Source: Clostridium sp. (GTDB taxonomy: Bacteria; Bacillota; Clostridia; Acetivibrionales; Acetivibrionaceae). Taken from it: DNA of 16,675 nucleotides. The stretch spans positions 1-16,675 of the forward strand of contig DUVG01000052.1 in the NCBI GenBank assembly GCA_012841175.1, read 5' to 3'. Shown here one piece after another: positions 1 through 7,054 of the stretch; positions within the stretch are counted from its first letter, which is position 1, and each line of letters begins with the position of its first letter. The translations under genes and the position numbers were made by a program. Under the pieces are notes generated by a model, which was not told where the DNA came from, searched no databases, and saw only the letters and a list, made by a program, of their open reading frames with translations.

Positions 1-50
1 ATAAACAGAAAAGTTAAAGTTATAAACAATTAAAATAAAAAAATAGTTTC

Positions 51-80
51 TTGACATTAATTATTGATTTAATATATAAT
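51..80 (+). promoter_or_regulatory. Sigma-A promoter P1 for rpmH
   Basis: TTGACA at 51-56 and TATAAT at 75-80 are both perfect consensus hexamers with an 18-bp spacer. The predicted start is near 87, giving an rpmH leader of about 140 nt. A strong promoter here fits the high expression expected for a ribosomal protein gene beside the origin. The start site itself is inferred. Confidence 0.8.
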
Positions 81-108
81 TGTTACGTTATTTTAAAATA
101 TTTATAAT
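80..108 (+). promoter_or_regulatory. Second, overlapping sigma-A promoter P2 for rpmH
   Basis: TTGTTA at 80-85 (4 of 6 consensus bases) is followed after exactly 17 bp by TATAAT at 103-108. Its -35 element overlaps the last base of the P1 -10 element, so the two promoters cannot be occupied at once. The region is A+T-rich, so a chance match is possible, but perfect -10 plus correct spacing supports it. Confidence 0.5.
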
Positions 109-153
109 ATAGGTTTAGTGTCCAATAAAATATTAATGATTTTAAAATAGCTG

Positions 154-203
154 ATTAGTATTAAAATTTTAATATTGATAAATTAGTATTTATAATATTG
201 ATA
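154..203 (+). repeat. Imperfect tandem repeat in the rpmH leader
   Basis: ATTAGTATT occurs at 154-162 and 182-190. Each copy is followed by TAATATTGATA, at 170-180 and 193-203. The result is two consecutive copies of a 22-27 bp unit with a shorter internal linker in the second. The first copy also contains a 16-bp A/T palindrome at 159-174. The repeat lies in the 5' leader, 26 bp before the start codon. Its function is unknown; a protein-binding pair or a simple duplication are both possible. Confidence 0.5.
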
Positions 204-228
204 TCTTTTAGAATGGAGGTGTTTTAAA

Positions 229-363
229 ATGTTAAGAACTTATCAGCCTAAGAAAAGACAAAGAAAGAAAGAACACGGATTCAGAAAAAGAATGAAAACA
301 TCAAATGGTAGAAAAGTTTTGAGAAGGCGTAGATTAAAGGGAAGAAAAGTTCTTTCAGCATAA
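229..363 (+). CDS. rpmH: 50S ribosomal protein L34
   Basis: This 44-residue, very basic protein begins MLRTYQPKKRQRKKEHGFRK, which is the L34 signature, and ends in the usual arginine-rich KVLRRRRLKGRKVLSA tail. Length is normal for the family (44-46 residues). L34 binds 23S rRNA in the large ribosomal subunit and is almost entirely RNA-contacting basic residues. The ATG is preceded by GGAGGT at 215-220, with good spacing. It is the first gene of the rpmH-rnpA pair, found next to oriC in nearly all bacteria, and is driven by the promoters at 51-108. The second residue is Leu where many homologues have Lys (MKRTYQP), an unimportant variation. A small terminator follows immediately. Confidence 0.97.
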   Translation: MLRTYQPKKRQRKKEHGFRKRMKTSNGRKVLRRRRLKGRKVLSA

Positions 364-387
364 GGCCGCATAAATGTGGTCTTTTTA
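364..387 (+). terminator. Attenuator-like terminator between rpmH and rnpA
   Basis: GGCCGCA (364-370) and TGTGGTC (375-381) form a 7-bp stem with two G-U pairs and a TAAA loop, followed by TTTTTATTT. It starts directly after the rpmH stop codon. Its modest strength suggests partial read-through, which would give far more L34 mRNA than RNase P protein mRNA from shared promoters. That role is inferred. Confidence 0.7.
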
Positions 388-429
388 TTTAAATAAGTAA
401 TTTAAAAAAATTTAAACGTGGGAGATGTA

Positions 430-768
430 ATGAAACATACTGTTTCACTTAAAAAAAATTACGAATTTGGCAGAGTTTATAAAAGAGGAAAATTTTATGC
501 TGGAAAGTTTTTGGTATTGTATGTGTTAAAAAATAAACTTAATTATAACAGATTAGGAATAACAGCAAGTAAGAAATTTGGTAAAAGCACTAAAAGAAAC
601 AGAGTCAGAAGATTGATAAAAGAAAATTACAGACAAATGGAAGAAATCATAAAACCAGGCTATGACTTTGTTCTTGTTGCAAGAAAAACTGATGAAGTAC
701 CTACTTATGTGGAAATAAAAAAGGAAATGAAATTTCTTTTTAAAAAATTAAATATGATAATTGAGTAA
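430..768 (+). CDS. rnpA: Ribonuclease P protein component
   Basis: RnpA is the small basic protein subunit that helps the RNase P RNA bind precursor tRNA and remove its 5' leader. The 112-residue product has the family hallmark KRNRVRRLIKENYR, with the RNR motif at residues 56-58, after an N-terminal aromatic strand region that contacts the tRNA leader. Length is typical (about 110-120). I chose ATG at 430 because GGGAG lies 5 nt upstream. A GTG at 418 in the same frame would add four residues and has no ribosome binding site. No separate promoter is obvious in the 66-bp gap, so it is probably transcribed by read-through from rpmH past the attenuator. Confidence 0.96.
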   Translation: MKHTVSLKKNYEFGRVYKRGKFYAGKFLVLYVLKNKLNYNRLGITASKKFGKSTKRNRVRRLIKENYRQMEEIIKPGYDFVLVARKTDEVPTYVEIKKEMKFLFKKLNMIIE

Positions 769-787
769 TAAGTATAAATTTTGTTAA

Positions 788-873
788 AACTTAAAGTAAA
801 TTAAATTACCATAAGTATATTACTGTGAGTATAATTATTAAAGTTTTTACTTTAAGTTAAACTTTATGAAAGT
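788..873. promoter_or_regulatory. Inverted repeats around a candidate yidD promoter
   Basis: AACTTAAAGTAAA (788-800) is repeated perfectly inverted as TTTACTTTAAGTT (846-858), separated by 45 bp. Between them lies a candidate sigma-A promoter, TTACCA (806-811), 18 bp, TATAAT (830-835). Further AAAGT/ACTTT pentamers occur at 840-844, 861-865 and 869-873. Each long arm is also a small dyad, ACTT-N-AAGT. The layout resembles operator half-sites flanking a promoter. An mRNA stem or A/T-rich chance are alternatives. Confidence 0.4.
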
Positions 874-906
874 ACAAGGTTTTATAGCATATAAGGAGAT
901 GTAACA

Positions 907-1122
907 TTGTTAAAAAAAATATTTATACTGCCTATAAAATTTTATAGAAAATGGATATCTCCACTTAAAATTATGCCATGTTGTAGATTTTATCCAACTT
1001 GTTCTCAATATGCTATAGAATCAATTGATAAATATGGTATAATAAAGGGTGGCTTTAAATCAGTTTTGAGAATACTAAAATGTAATCCGTTCCATCCAGG
1101 GGGATATGATCCAGTTAAGTAA
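907..1122 (+). CDS. yidD: Membrane protein insertion efficiency factor YidD
   Basis: This 71-residue protein carries the YidD core CCRFYPTCSQYAIESI at residues 25-40, followed by GGFKSVLRILKCNPFHPGGYDPV. Those are the conserved cysteines and the HPGGYDPV end typical of the family (about 70-85 residues). YidD is a small membrane-associated protein encoded beside yidC that assists membrane protein insertion in an undefined way. The start is TTG at 907, supported by AAGGAG eight bases upstream; no ATG fits. It lies 18 bp before yidC and is probably co-transcribed with it. The 138-bp gap before it holds a candidate promoter inside an inverted repeat. Confidence 0.95.
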   Translation: MLKKIFILPIKFYRKWISPLKIMPCCRFYPTCSQYAIESIDKYGIIKGGFKSVLRILKCNPFHPGGYDPVK

Positions 1123-1140
1123 AAAAAGGGGTAAAAGATA

Positions 1141-2010
1141 ATGTTTAAAGTACTACCAGAGTTTTTTGGACAAATAATATATATTATTTATGATAAAATA
1201 CCTTTTGAGTTGTATAAATATGGGATATCGTTAATTATTTTTACAATAATTGTAAGAACAATAATGCTGCCTTTAGCTATAAAACAAATTAAATCACAGG
1301 AAAAAATGAGTAGAATACAACCATTAATAAATGATATACAAAAAAAGTACAAAAATGATAAAGAAAAATTAAGTCAGGAAATGATGAAAATTTATCAGGA
1401 ACACAAGTATAATCCTTTTGGTGGTTGTCTTCCATTACTGATACAAATGCCTATAATTTTATCGTTATTTGCAGTGATAAGAAATCCTTTGACATATATG
1501 TTAAAGGGTAAAGAGATTGCAGGTTATGTAATTAACCAAAGTACAATTGAAAATTTAATAAGTAAAGTTCCAGAAGGTGAATTAATAAGAGGATATGAAC
1601 AGGTATCTGCTGCTCTTAAATTTGATTTAATTGATTTTAATTTTTTAGGTTTAAATCTTGGAATGGTTCCAACTCTTAATAGAGGACTATTATTTGGATC
1701 TGAAATGTCCACTTATCTGCCGTTACTTATAATACCTATTTTAGCGTGTATAAGCACATACTTTTCATCTAAATTGATGTCTTTAAGAAATGCTAGTGAT
1801 ACAAAAAATAAGAAGGGCAAAAGGGATGAAAAAGCTGAAGCGGCAGAGTCTATGCAAAAGAATATGCTTTTGATAGCTCCAGCTATGACACTTTTATTCT
1901 CATTTCAGTTTCCAGCAGGACTAGGTTTTTACTGGACAATAAGTAATACTTACCAGATAGTGCAACAGATTTTTGTAAATAAGTATCTCACGAAGAAGAA
2001 GGAGGGTTAG
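1141..2010 (+). CDS. yidC: YidC/Oxa1-family membrane protein insertase
   Basis: YidC inserts and folds inner membrane proteins, alone or with SecYEG. The 289-residue product has the bacterial Gram-positive architecture. A first membrane segment at about 26-50 contains the conserved arginine (R39, in VRTIMLPLAI) that forms the hydrophilic groove. A cytoplasmic helical hairpin follows (about 51-90), then NPFGGCLPLLIQMPIILSL (about 91-110), a middle segment (LPLLIIPILACISTYF), and a C-terminal pair (about 242-275, FPAGLGFYWTISNTYQI). It lacks the large periplasmic domain of proteobacterial YidC, and I see no lipoprotein signal. The start ATG follows a GGGG-rich site. Its last codons contain the ribosome binding site of khpB, so the two are probably translationally coupled. 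Confidence 0.96.
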   Translation: MFKVLPEFFGQIIYIIYDKIPFELYKYGISLIIFTIIVRTIMLPLAIKQIKSQEKMSRIQPLINDIQKKYKNDKEKLSQEMMKIYQEHKYNPFGGCLPLLIQMPIILSLFAVIRNPLTYMLKGKEIAGYVINQSTIENLISKVPEGELIRGYEQVSAALKFDLIDFNFLGLNLGMVPTLNRGLLFGSEMSTYLPLLIIPILACISTYFSSKLMSLRNASDTKNKKGKRDEKAEAAESMQKNMLLIAPAMTLLFSFQFPAGLGFYWTISNTYQIVQQIFVNKYLTKKKEG

Positions 2011-2019
2011 TTTAAATAA

Positions 2020-2640
2020 ATGACTAATAGTATTGAAAAATCCGCCAAGACTGTTGAAGATGCCATCAATATTGCTCTGTCAGAATTGAACGCTTCCAAA
2101 GAAGATGTTGATATAGAAGTTATTGATAGAGGCGTAAAGGGAATATTTGGACTTATAGGCAATAAAGAGGCAAAGGTTAGAGTAACCATAAAAGAATCAA
2201 TGGCAAGTAAAGCAAAAGATTTTTTGTTAGAAGTATTTGAAAAAATGAATGTGGATGCAGATGTTTTAACTGAAGAAGATGAAGAATCAATATCAATAAG
2301 GATAGCTGGAGATAACATTGGTATACTTATAGGAAGAAGAGGAGAAACTTTAGATTCTCTTCAATATTTAACAAGTCTTGTTATAAATAAAAATAAGGAA
2401 ATTTATAAAAGAGTAATAATAGATATTGAAAATTATAGAAAAAAAAGAGAAGAAACTTTAATTAAATTAGCAAATAGATTAGCAGATAGAGTTGTTAAAT
2501 ATAAAAAGAGCATTACTTTAGAGCCAATGAACCCATATGAAAGAAGAATAATACATTCTTCCTTACAGGGCCATAAATTTGTAGAAACTCATAGTGTAGG
2601 TGATGAACCTAATAGAAAAGTTATGATTTGTTTAAAATAA
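2020..2640 (+). CDS. khpB: RNA-binding protein KhpB (Jag), Jag_N-KH-R3H
   Basis: KhpB (also Jag or EloR) is a cytoplasmic RNA-binding protein that, with KhpA, influences cell elongation and division in Gram-positive bacteria. The 206-residue product shows three domains. A Jag_N domain spans about 1-55 (motif VIDRGVKGIFGLIG). A type-II KH domain around 85-145 has GRRG at 105-108 as the nucleic-acid-binding loop. The C-terminal R3H domain has the R-x3-H motif at R175/H179. Length matches Firmicute Jag proteins. The ATG at 2020 uses GGAGGG at the end of yidC, and the gap is only 9 bp. The yidC-khpB pairing is conserved in Firmicutes. Confidence 0.95.
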   Translation: MTNSIEKSAKTVEDAINIALSELNASKEDVDIEVIDRGVKGIFGLIGNKEAKVRVTIKESMASKAKDFLLEVFEKMNVDADVLTEEDEESISIRIAGDNIGILIGRRGETLDSLQYLTSLVINKNKEIYKRVIIDIENYRKKREETLIKLANRLADRVVKYKKSITLEPMNPYERRIIHSSLQGHKFVETHSVGDEPNRKVMICLK

Positions 2641-2676
2641 AAGTAGTATATAATTTAAAAATAATGTTGTATAAAT

Positions 2677-2711
2677 AAATGGTTCAGGATATTGATTCTT
2701 GAACCATTTTC
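2677..2711 (+). terminator. Hairpin/terminator after khpB
   Basis: AAATGGTTCA (2677-2686) and TGAACCATTT (2700-2709) form a perfect 10-bp stem with a 13-nt loop, 36 bp past the khpB stop. The trailing T run is short (TTTT then CC), so termination may be incomplete. It separates the rpmH-khpB group from the mnmE-mnmG-rsmG group. Confidence 0.6.
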
Positions 2712-2713
2712 CA

Positions 2714-2751
2714 TTAAACTATTAACAATCTCACAATATATTATTTATAAT
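2714..2751 (+). promoter_or_regulatory. Candidate promoter(s) for mnmE
   Basis: Two overlapping candidates follow the hairpin. The first is TTAAAC (2714-2719), 17 bp, TATATT (2737-2742), with a predicted start near 2749. The second is TTAACA (2722-2727), 18 bp, TATAAT (2746-2751). The second is closer to consensus but would start transcription within the mnmE ribosome binding site (2756-2760). A/T richness makes either uncertain. Confidence 0.35.
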
Positions 2752-2766
2752 AATTGGAGGAATAAA

Positions 2767-4146
2767 ATGATTAATGAAGATACAATTGCGGCCATTTCAA
2801 CTCCTTATGGGACAGGTGGTATAGGTATTATAAGAATTAGTGGGAATAAAGCTTTTGAAATAGTCAAAACCATTTTTAAAGGGAAAAAGGATTTTGATGA
2901 AATAAAATCTCATACTATAAATTATGGAAAAATTGTAGATCCTATAAAAAAAGAAACCATTGATGAAGTACTTGTTACTAAAATGAAAAAACCAAATACA
3001 TTTACCCGTGAAGATGTTATTGAAATAAATTGCCACGGTGGAATAGTTGTTTTAAAAAAAATATTGGATTTGGTTTTAAAACAGGGTGCAAAAGCAGCGG
3101 AACCTGGAGAATTTACCAAAAGGGCATTTTTAAATGGAAGAATAGATCTATCTCAGGCAGAAGCTGTTATAGACCTTATAAATTCAAAAACAGATGAAAG
3201 TTCAAAAGCTTCTGTAAATCAACTTGAAGGAAAATTGTCTTTTAAAATAAAAACTATAAGAAAAAGATTGGTTGAAATGCTAGCCCATATTGAAGTTACT
3301 GTGGATTATCCAGAAGATGATATAGAAGAAATAACTGGTGAGAAAATATATACTGAAATAATCCACATAAAAGAAAGCTTAAAAAATATAACTTATAATT
3401 TTGAAAGAGGCAGAATTTTAAGAGAGGGCATTGATGCTGTTATTGTTGGAAGGCCTAATGTAGGAAAGTCCTCTTTGTTAAATGAATTGACAGGAAAAAA
3501 CAGAGCCATAGTAACTGATATACCAGGAACAACAAGGGACATAATTGAAGAATATATAAATATTAATGATATTCCAGTGAGAATAATTGATACTGCAGGA
3601 ATTAGGGAGACAGAAGATGCTGTTGAAATAATAGGAGTTGAAAAAACTCACAAAGCCCTTGAAGAGGCAGAACTTGTTATTATGATGATTGATGCAGAAA
3701 AAGGTTTTACCCATGAAGACTCTACTATATTAAAAAAAATAGTAACAAAAAAAATTATTGTGCTAATAAATAAAATTGATAAATCAAATGAAGATGATAT
3801 TAAAAATATAGAAAAACATCTTGAAGGAATAAATTATATAAAAACATCAATAAAAGAGGAGATAGGTATTGAAAAAATAGGTGAAATGATAACTAAGCTT
3901 TTTACAAAAGGAGAAATTAATTTAAATAGCCAAATACTTTTAACAAATGTAAGACACAAAAATTTAATAGACAAAGCAATTTTAAGTATAGATGATGCAA
4001 TCAAGGCCTATAAAAGTAAAATGCCTTTGGATTTAATGTCCATTGATATTGTAAATGCAGCAGATTATTTAGGACAAATAACAGGAGAAAGTGTAAAAGA
4101 TGATGTAATTAATGAAATATTTTCGAGATTCTGTCTTGGAAAATAG
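2767..4146 (+). CDS. mnmE: tRNA uridine-5-carboxymethylaminomethyl modification GTPase MnmE
   Basis: MnmE (TrmE) is the GTPase partner of MnmG. The complex adds an aminomethyl or carboxymethylaminomethyl group to C5 of wobble U34 in certain tRNAs. The 459-residue product starts with the tetrahydrofolate-binding domain (INEDTIAAISTPYGTGGIGIIRISG). A helical region follows, with the inserted G domain: G1 GRPNVGKS at 228-235, G2 PGTTRD at 253-258, G3 DTAGI at 275-279, G4 NKID at 335-338. It ends in FCLGK, with C456 in the conserved C-terminal motif. Length is normal (about 450-460). I use ATG at 2767, preceded six bases earlier by GGAGG. An in-frame upstream extension to 2692 runs through the hairpin and lacks a ribosome binding site. 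mnmG follows after 34 bp. Confidence 0.97.
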   Translation: MINEDTIAAISTPYGTGGIGIIRISGNKAFEIVKTIFKGKKDFDEIKSHTINYGKIVDPIKKETIDEVLVTKMKKPNTFTREDVIEINCHGGIVVLKKILDLVLKQGAKAAEPGEFTKRAFLNGRIDLSQAEAVIDLINSKTDESSKASVNQLEGKLSFKIKTIRKRLVEMLAHIEVTVDYPEDDIEEITGEKIYTEIIHIKESLKNITYNFERGRILREGIDAVIVGRPNVGKSSLLNELTGKNRAIVTDIPGTTRDIIEEYININDIPVRIIDTAGIRETEDAVEIIGVEKTHKALEEAELVIMMIDAEKGFTHEDSTILKKIVTKKIIVLINKIDKSNEDDIKNIEKHLEGINYIKTSIKEEIGIEKIGEMITKLFTKGEINLNSQILLTNVRHKNLIDKAILSIDDAIKAYKSKMPLDLMSIDIVNAADYLGQITGESVKDDVINEIFSRFCLGK

Positions 4147-4180
4147 TAAGAAAACAAGAAGAGAAATGGAAGGGATAAAT

Positions 4181-6076
4181 ATGAGATTTATTGCAGGTGA
4201 ATATGATGTTATTGTTATAGGGGCAGGACATGCTGGATGTGAGGCAGCATTGGCATCAGCTAGAAAAGGTCTTAAAACAGTAGTCTTTGCAATTAATTTA
4301 GACAGTGTTGCAAGTATGCCCTGTAATCCTAATATAGGAGGTACAGCAAAAGGTCACCTTGTAAGGGAAATAGATGCATTAGGTGGGGAGATGGGTAAAA
4401 ATGCAGACAAGACACTTATACAATCAAAAATGCTAAATAGTGCAAAAGGACCTGCAGTTTATTCACTTAGAGCTCAGATAGATAAAAGAGAGTATCAATC
4501 TGAAATGAAAAAAGTATTGGAAATGCAGGAAAATTTAGATATAAAGCAGGCAGAAATAGTTGAACTAATTACAGAAGATGAAGGTGGAAGAAAAAAAGTA
4601 ACAGGTGTAAAAACCCATACTGGTACTATATATAAGGGCAATGCTGTTATTATGACCACCGGAACATATTTAAAAGCTAAAATTATAATTGGGGATGTAA
4701 GTTATAGTGGAGGTCCTGATGGGCTTTTCCCTGCTAATAAACTTTCAGACAGTTTAAGAGAGCTAGGGATAGAATTGTTAAGATTTAAAACAGGTACACC
4801 TGCTCGGGTCAACAGGAGAAGTATTGATTTTTCTAAGATGGAAGAGCAGCCAGGAGATGAAAGAATAGTTCCATTTTCCTTTGAAAATGAAGAAATTAAT
4901 AGAGAACAGGTTTTATGCTATCTAACTTATACAAATGAGAAAACTCATGAAATAATAAAAAATAATTTCCATAGATCCCCTTTATTTGGAGGTTTAATTG
5001 AGGGGGTTGGTGCAAGATATTGTCCATCAATAGAGGATAAGATTGCAAGATTTAAAGATAAAAATAGACATCAGGTATTTGTAGAACCCATGGGTCTTAG
5101 CACAAATGAAATGTATTTACAAGGTGTGTCTACAAGTCTTCCGGAGGATGTTCAAATTGAAATTATGAGAACCATTCCTGGCCTTGAAAATGTTTCAGTT
5201 ATGAGAAGCGCCTATGCTATTGAGTATGACTGCATAGAACCAACTCAACTTAAACTTACACTAGAGCTTAAAGATATAGATGGACTTTATTCTGCAGGGC
5301 AAATAAATGGAAGTTCTGGATATGAGGAAGCGGCAGCTCAAGGTTTGATAGCAGGACTTAATGCAGCACTTAAACTAAAAGGAGAAGAACCTTTAATATT
5401 AGATAGATCCCAAGGATATATAGGAGTATTGATAGACGACCTTGTGACAAAAGGAACAAGTGAGCCTTACAGAATGATGACGTCAAGAGCAGAATACAGA
5501 TTGATTTTAAGACAGGATAATGCAGATTTAAGGCTTACTCCTATAGGTTATGAAAAGGGATTGATATCTGAAGAAAGGTATTTAAAATTAAAAGAAAAGA
5601 AAAAGCAGATAGAGGAAGAAATTTTAAGACTTGAAAAAACCGTAGTTCCTCCAAGTGAAAGGGTAAATAAATATCTTAAAGAAATGAATAGTACACCTAT
5701 TACTAATGGTATAAAACTTAAAGATCTTTTAAAAAGACCTGAAATAACTTATGATTCATTAAAGGAAATAGATGAGAAAATGCCGGATTTGAGTTTTGCA
5801 GTAAGAGAACAGGTTTCTATAACTGTAAAATACGAAGGATATATAAAAAGACAAATAGCACAGGTTGAACAGTTTAAAAAGCTTGAAAAAAGAAAACTAC
5901 CCAAAGATATAAATTATGAAGAAATAAAAGGGATTAGGATTGAAGCAAGACAAAAGCTTAATAAAGTCAAACCTGAATCTGTTGGACAGGCATCGAGAAT
6001 AGAAGGGGTTTCTCCTGCAGATATTTCAGTACTTTTAATTTACTTAGAATCTTTAAAAAAGAGAGGAGATTTATAA
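4181..6076 (+). CDS. mnmG: tRNA uridine-5-carboxymethylaminomethyl modification enzyme MnmG
   Basis: MnmG (GidA) is the FAD- and NADH-dependent partner of MnmE in U34 tRNA modification. The 631-residue product has the FAD-binding Rossmann motif GAGHAG at residues 14-19, the GidA signature around CNPNIGGTAKGHLVREIDALGG, and a second conserved block near 367-388 (DGLYSAGQINGSSGYEEAAAQG). The helical C-terminal domain that contacts MnmE follows. Length matches Bacillus MnmG (about 630). I chose ATG at 4181 because GGAAGGG sits six bases upstream and the product then begins at the expected distance from the Rossmann fold. Upstream in-frame starts at 4166 and 4112 would add 5 or 23 residues, the latter overlapping mnmE. 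rsmG follows after one base, indicating a shared operon. Confidence 0.97.
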   Translation: MRFIAGEYDVIVIGAGHAGCEAALASARKGLKTVVFAINLDSVASMPCNPNIGGTAKGHLVREIDALGGEMGKNADKTLIQSKMLNSAKGPAVYSLRAQIDKREYQSEMKKVLEMQENLDIKQAEIVELITEDEGGRKKVTGVKTHTGTIYKGNAVIMTTGTYLKAKIIIGDVSYSGGPDGLFPANKLSDSLRELGIELLRFKTGTPARVNRRSIDFSKMEEQPGDERIVPFSFENEEINREQVLCYLTYTNEKTHEIIKNNFHRSPLFGGLIEGVGARYCPSIEDKIARFKDKNRHQVFVEPMGLSTNEMYLQGVSTSLPEDVQIEIMRTIPGLENVSVMRSAYAIEYDCIEPTQLKLTLELKDIDGLYSAGQINGSSGYEEAAAQGLIAGLNAALKLKGEEPLILDRSQGYIGVLIDDLVTKGTSEPYRMMTSRAEYRLILRQDNADLRLTPIGYEKGLISEERYLKLKEKKKQIEEEILRLEKTVVPPSERVNKYLKEMNSTPITNGIKLKDLLKRPEITYDSLKEIDEKMPDLSFAVREQVSITVKYEGYIKRQIAQVEQFKKLEKRKLPKDINYEEIKGIRIEARQKLNKVKPESVGQASRIEGVSPADISVLLIYLESLKKRGDL

Positions 6077-6077
6077 A

Positions 6078-6800
6078 TTGAGTGAAACTGATTTAATTCA
6101 ACTTTTTGTAGATGGGGCATCGGAATTTAATGTTGATTTAGAAAAAAAAGATATTGATAATTTCTTTAAATATAAAGATACACTTTTAGAATGGAATAAA
6201 AAAATAAATTTAACGGCAATTGAAGATGATAGAGAAATAATAATAAAACATTTTATTGATTCAATAACTGTAGCACCATTTATAAAAAAAGAAACTAAAA
6301 AAATAATTGATGTAGGTACAGGAGCAGGATTTCCAGGGATACCTTTAAAAATTATAATGAAAAATTTAGATGTAACCCTTTTAGATTCTCTTGAAAAAAG
6401 AACTAAATTTCTAAATGAAGTTATAAATAAATTAGATTTAAAAGATATAAGGGTTATCCATTCAAGAGCGGAAGATAAAGGGATGTCAAAGGATTTTAGA
6501 GAAAAGTTTGATTTAGCTTTGGCAAGGGCAGTTGCAAATTTGCCTGTTTTGCTTGAATACTGTTTGCCTTTTGTAAAGGTTGGAGGAACTTTTATAGCCA
6601 TGAAAGGCAGTAATATAGAAGAGTTGGACAATTCTAAAAATGCTTTAAAAATACTAGGAGGAGAAGTTAAAGATGTAATTCAATTTAACTTACCCTTCAC
6701 AGATATAAAAAGAAATATAATAATTATAAAAAAGTTTCGACACACACCGACAAAGTATCCTAGAAAAAGTGGCAAACCTTCAAAAGAACCTTTGATTTAA
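6078..6800 (+). CDS. rsmG: 16S rRNA (guanine527-N7)-methyltransferase RsmG
   Basis: RsmG (GidB) transfers a methyl group from S-adenosylmethionine to N7 of G527 in 16S rRNA. Loss of the enzyme is known to give low-level streptomycin resistance. The 240-residue product matches the family length. It contains WNKKINLTAI near residues 38-47, the SAM-binding motif DVGTGAGFPG at 78-87, and a basic C-terminal tail ending TPTKYPRKSGKPSKEPLI, typical of Firmicute RsmG. The start is TTG at 6078, preceded by AGGAG within the end of mnmG. Only one base separates the genes, so translation is probably coupled. The downstream gap of 254 bp marks the end of this operon, although no strong terminator is evident. 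Confidence 0.96.
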   Translation: MSETDLIQLFVDGASEFNVDLEKKDIDNFFKYKDTLLEWNKKINLTAIEDDREIIIKHFIDSITVAPFIKKETKKIIDVGTGAGFPGIPLKIIMKNLDVTLLDSLEKRTKFLNEVINKLDLKDIRVIHSRAEDKGMSKDFREKFDLALARAVANLPVLLEYCLPFVKVGGTFIAMKGSNIEELDNSKNALKILGGEVKDVIQFNLPFTDIKRNIIIIKKFRHTPTKYPRKSGKPSKEPLI

Positions 6801-6919
6801 ATCATAAAATGCAGTAATATAAAGCATTTGGGCGAACGATTCTTTGTTTTAAAAAAAGGATTTAAAAGGTTTCGGTAGAATATTCCTTTGTACAATTTTT
6901 TATTAAATGCAATAAGTAT

Positions 6920-6948
6920 TTTACAGCTTTAACTTATAGTGGTACAAA
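6920..6948 (+). promoter_or_regulatory. Candidate promoter for noc
   Basis: TTTACA (6920-6925) and TACAAA (6943-6948) are spaced 17 bp apart, with TG one base upstream of the -10 (extended -10). Transcription would start near 6955, leaving a leader of about 100 nt. The remaining 6801-7054 gap holds only a weak 6-bp hairpin at 6807-6829 and A/T-rich sequence. Confidence 0.4.
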
Positions 6949-7054
6949 CAAAAATTCAGTGCCATTTTAGATGAAATATGAAGTAAAAAATACTATTGCT
7001 AGATAAAAGTTTAACAAATGATAAATATAATAATTTTGCAAAGGATGGTGCCCT

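Noticed and set aside
430..480. TGTTTCAC in rnpA as a parS half-site
   Set aside because: Only half of the parS palindrome is present, and the rest does not match TGTTTCACGTGAAACA.
2692..2766. Upstream extension of MnmE by 25 residues
   Set aside because: The extension runs through the terminator hairpin and lacks a ribosome binding site, whereas ATG 2767 has GGAGG and gives the conserved N-terminus.
4112..4180. Upstream extension of MnmG overlapping mnmE
   Set aside because: The added 23 residues are not part of the family, and ATG 4181 has a well-placed GGAAGGG.
6098..6631. 177-codon open frame on the minus strand inside rsmG
   Set aside because: It is a shadow of rsmG: Ser/Ile/Phe-rich translation, no ribosome binding site, no recognisable domain, and wholly overlapped by a well-supported gene.
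6807..6829. Hairpin AAATGC/GCATTT after rsmG as a terminator
   Set aside because: The stem is only 6 bp and no T run follows, so termination there is not supported.
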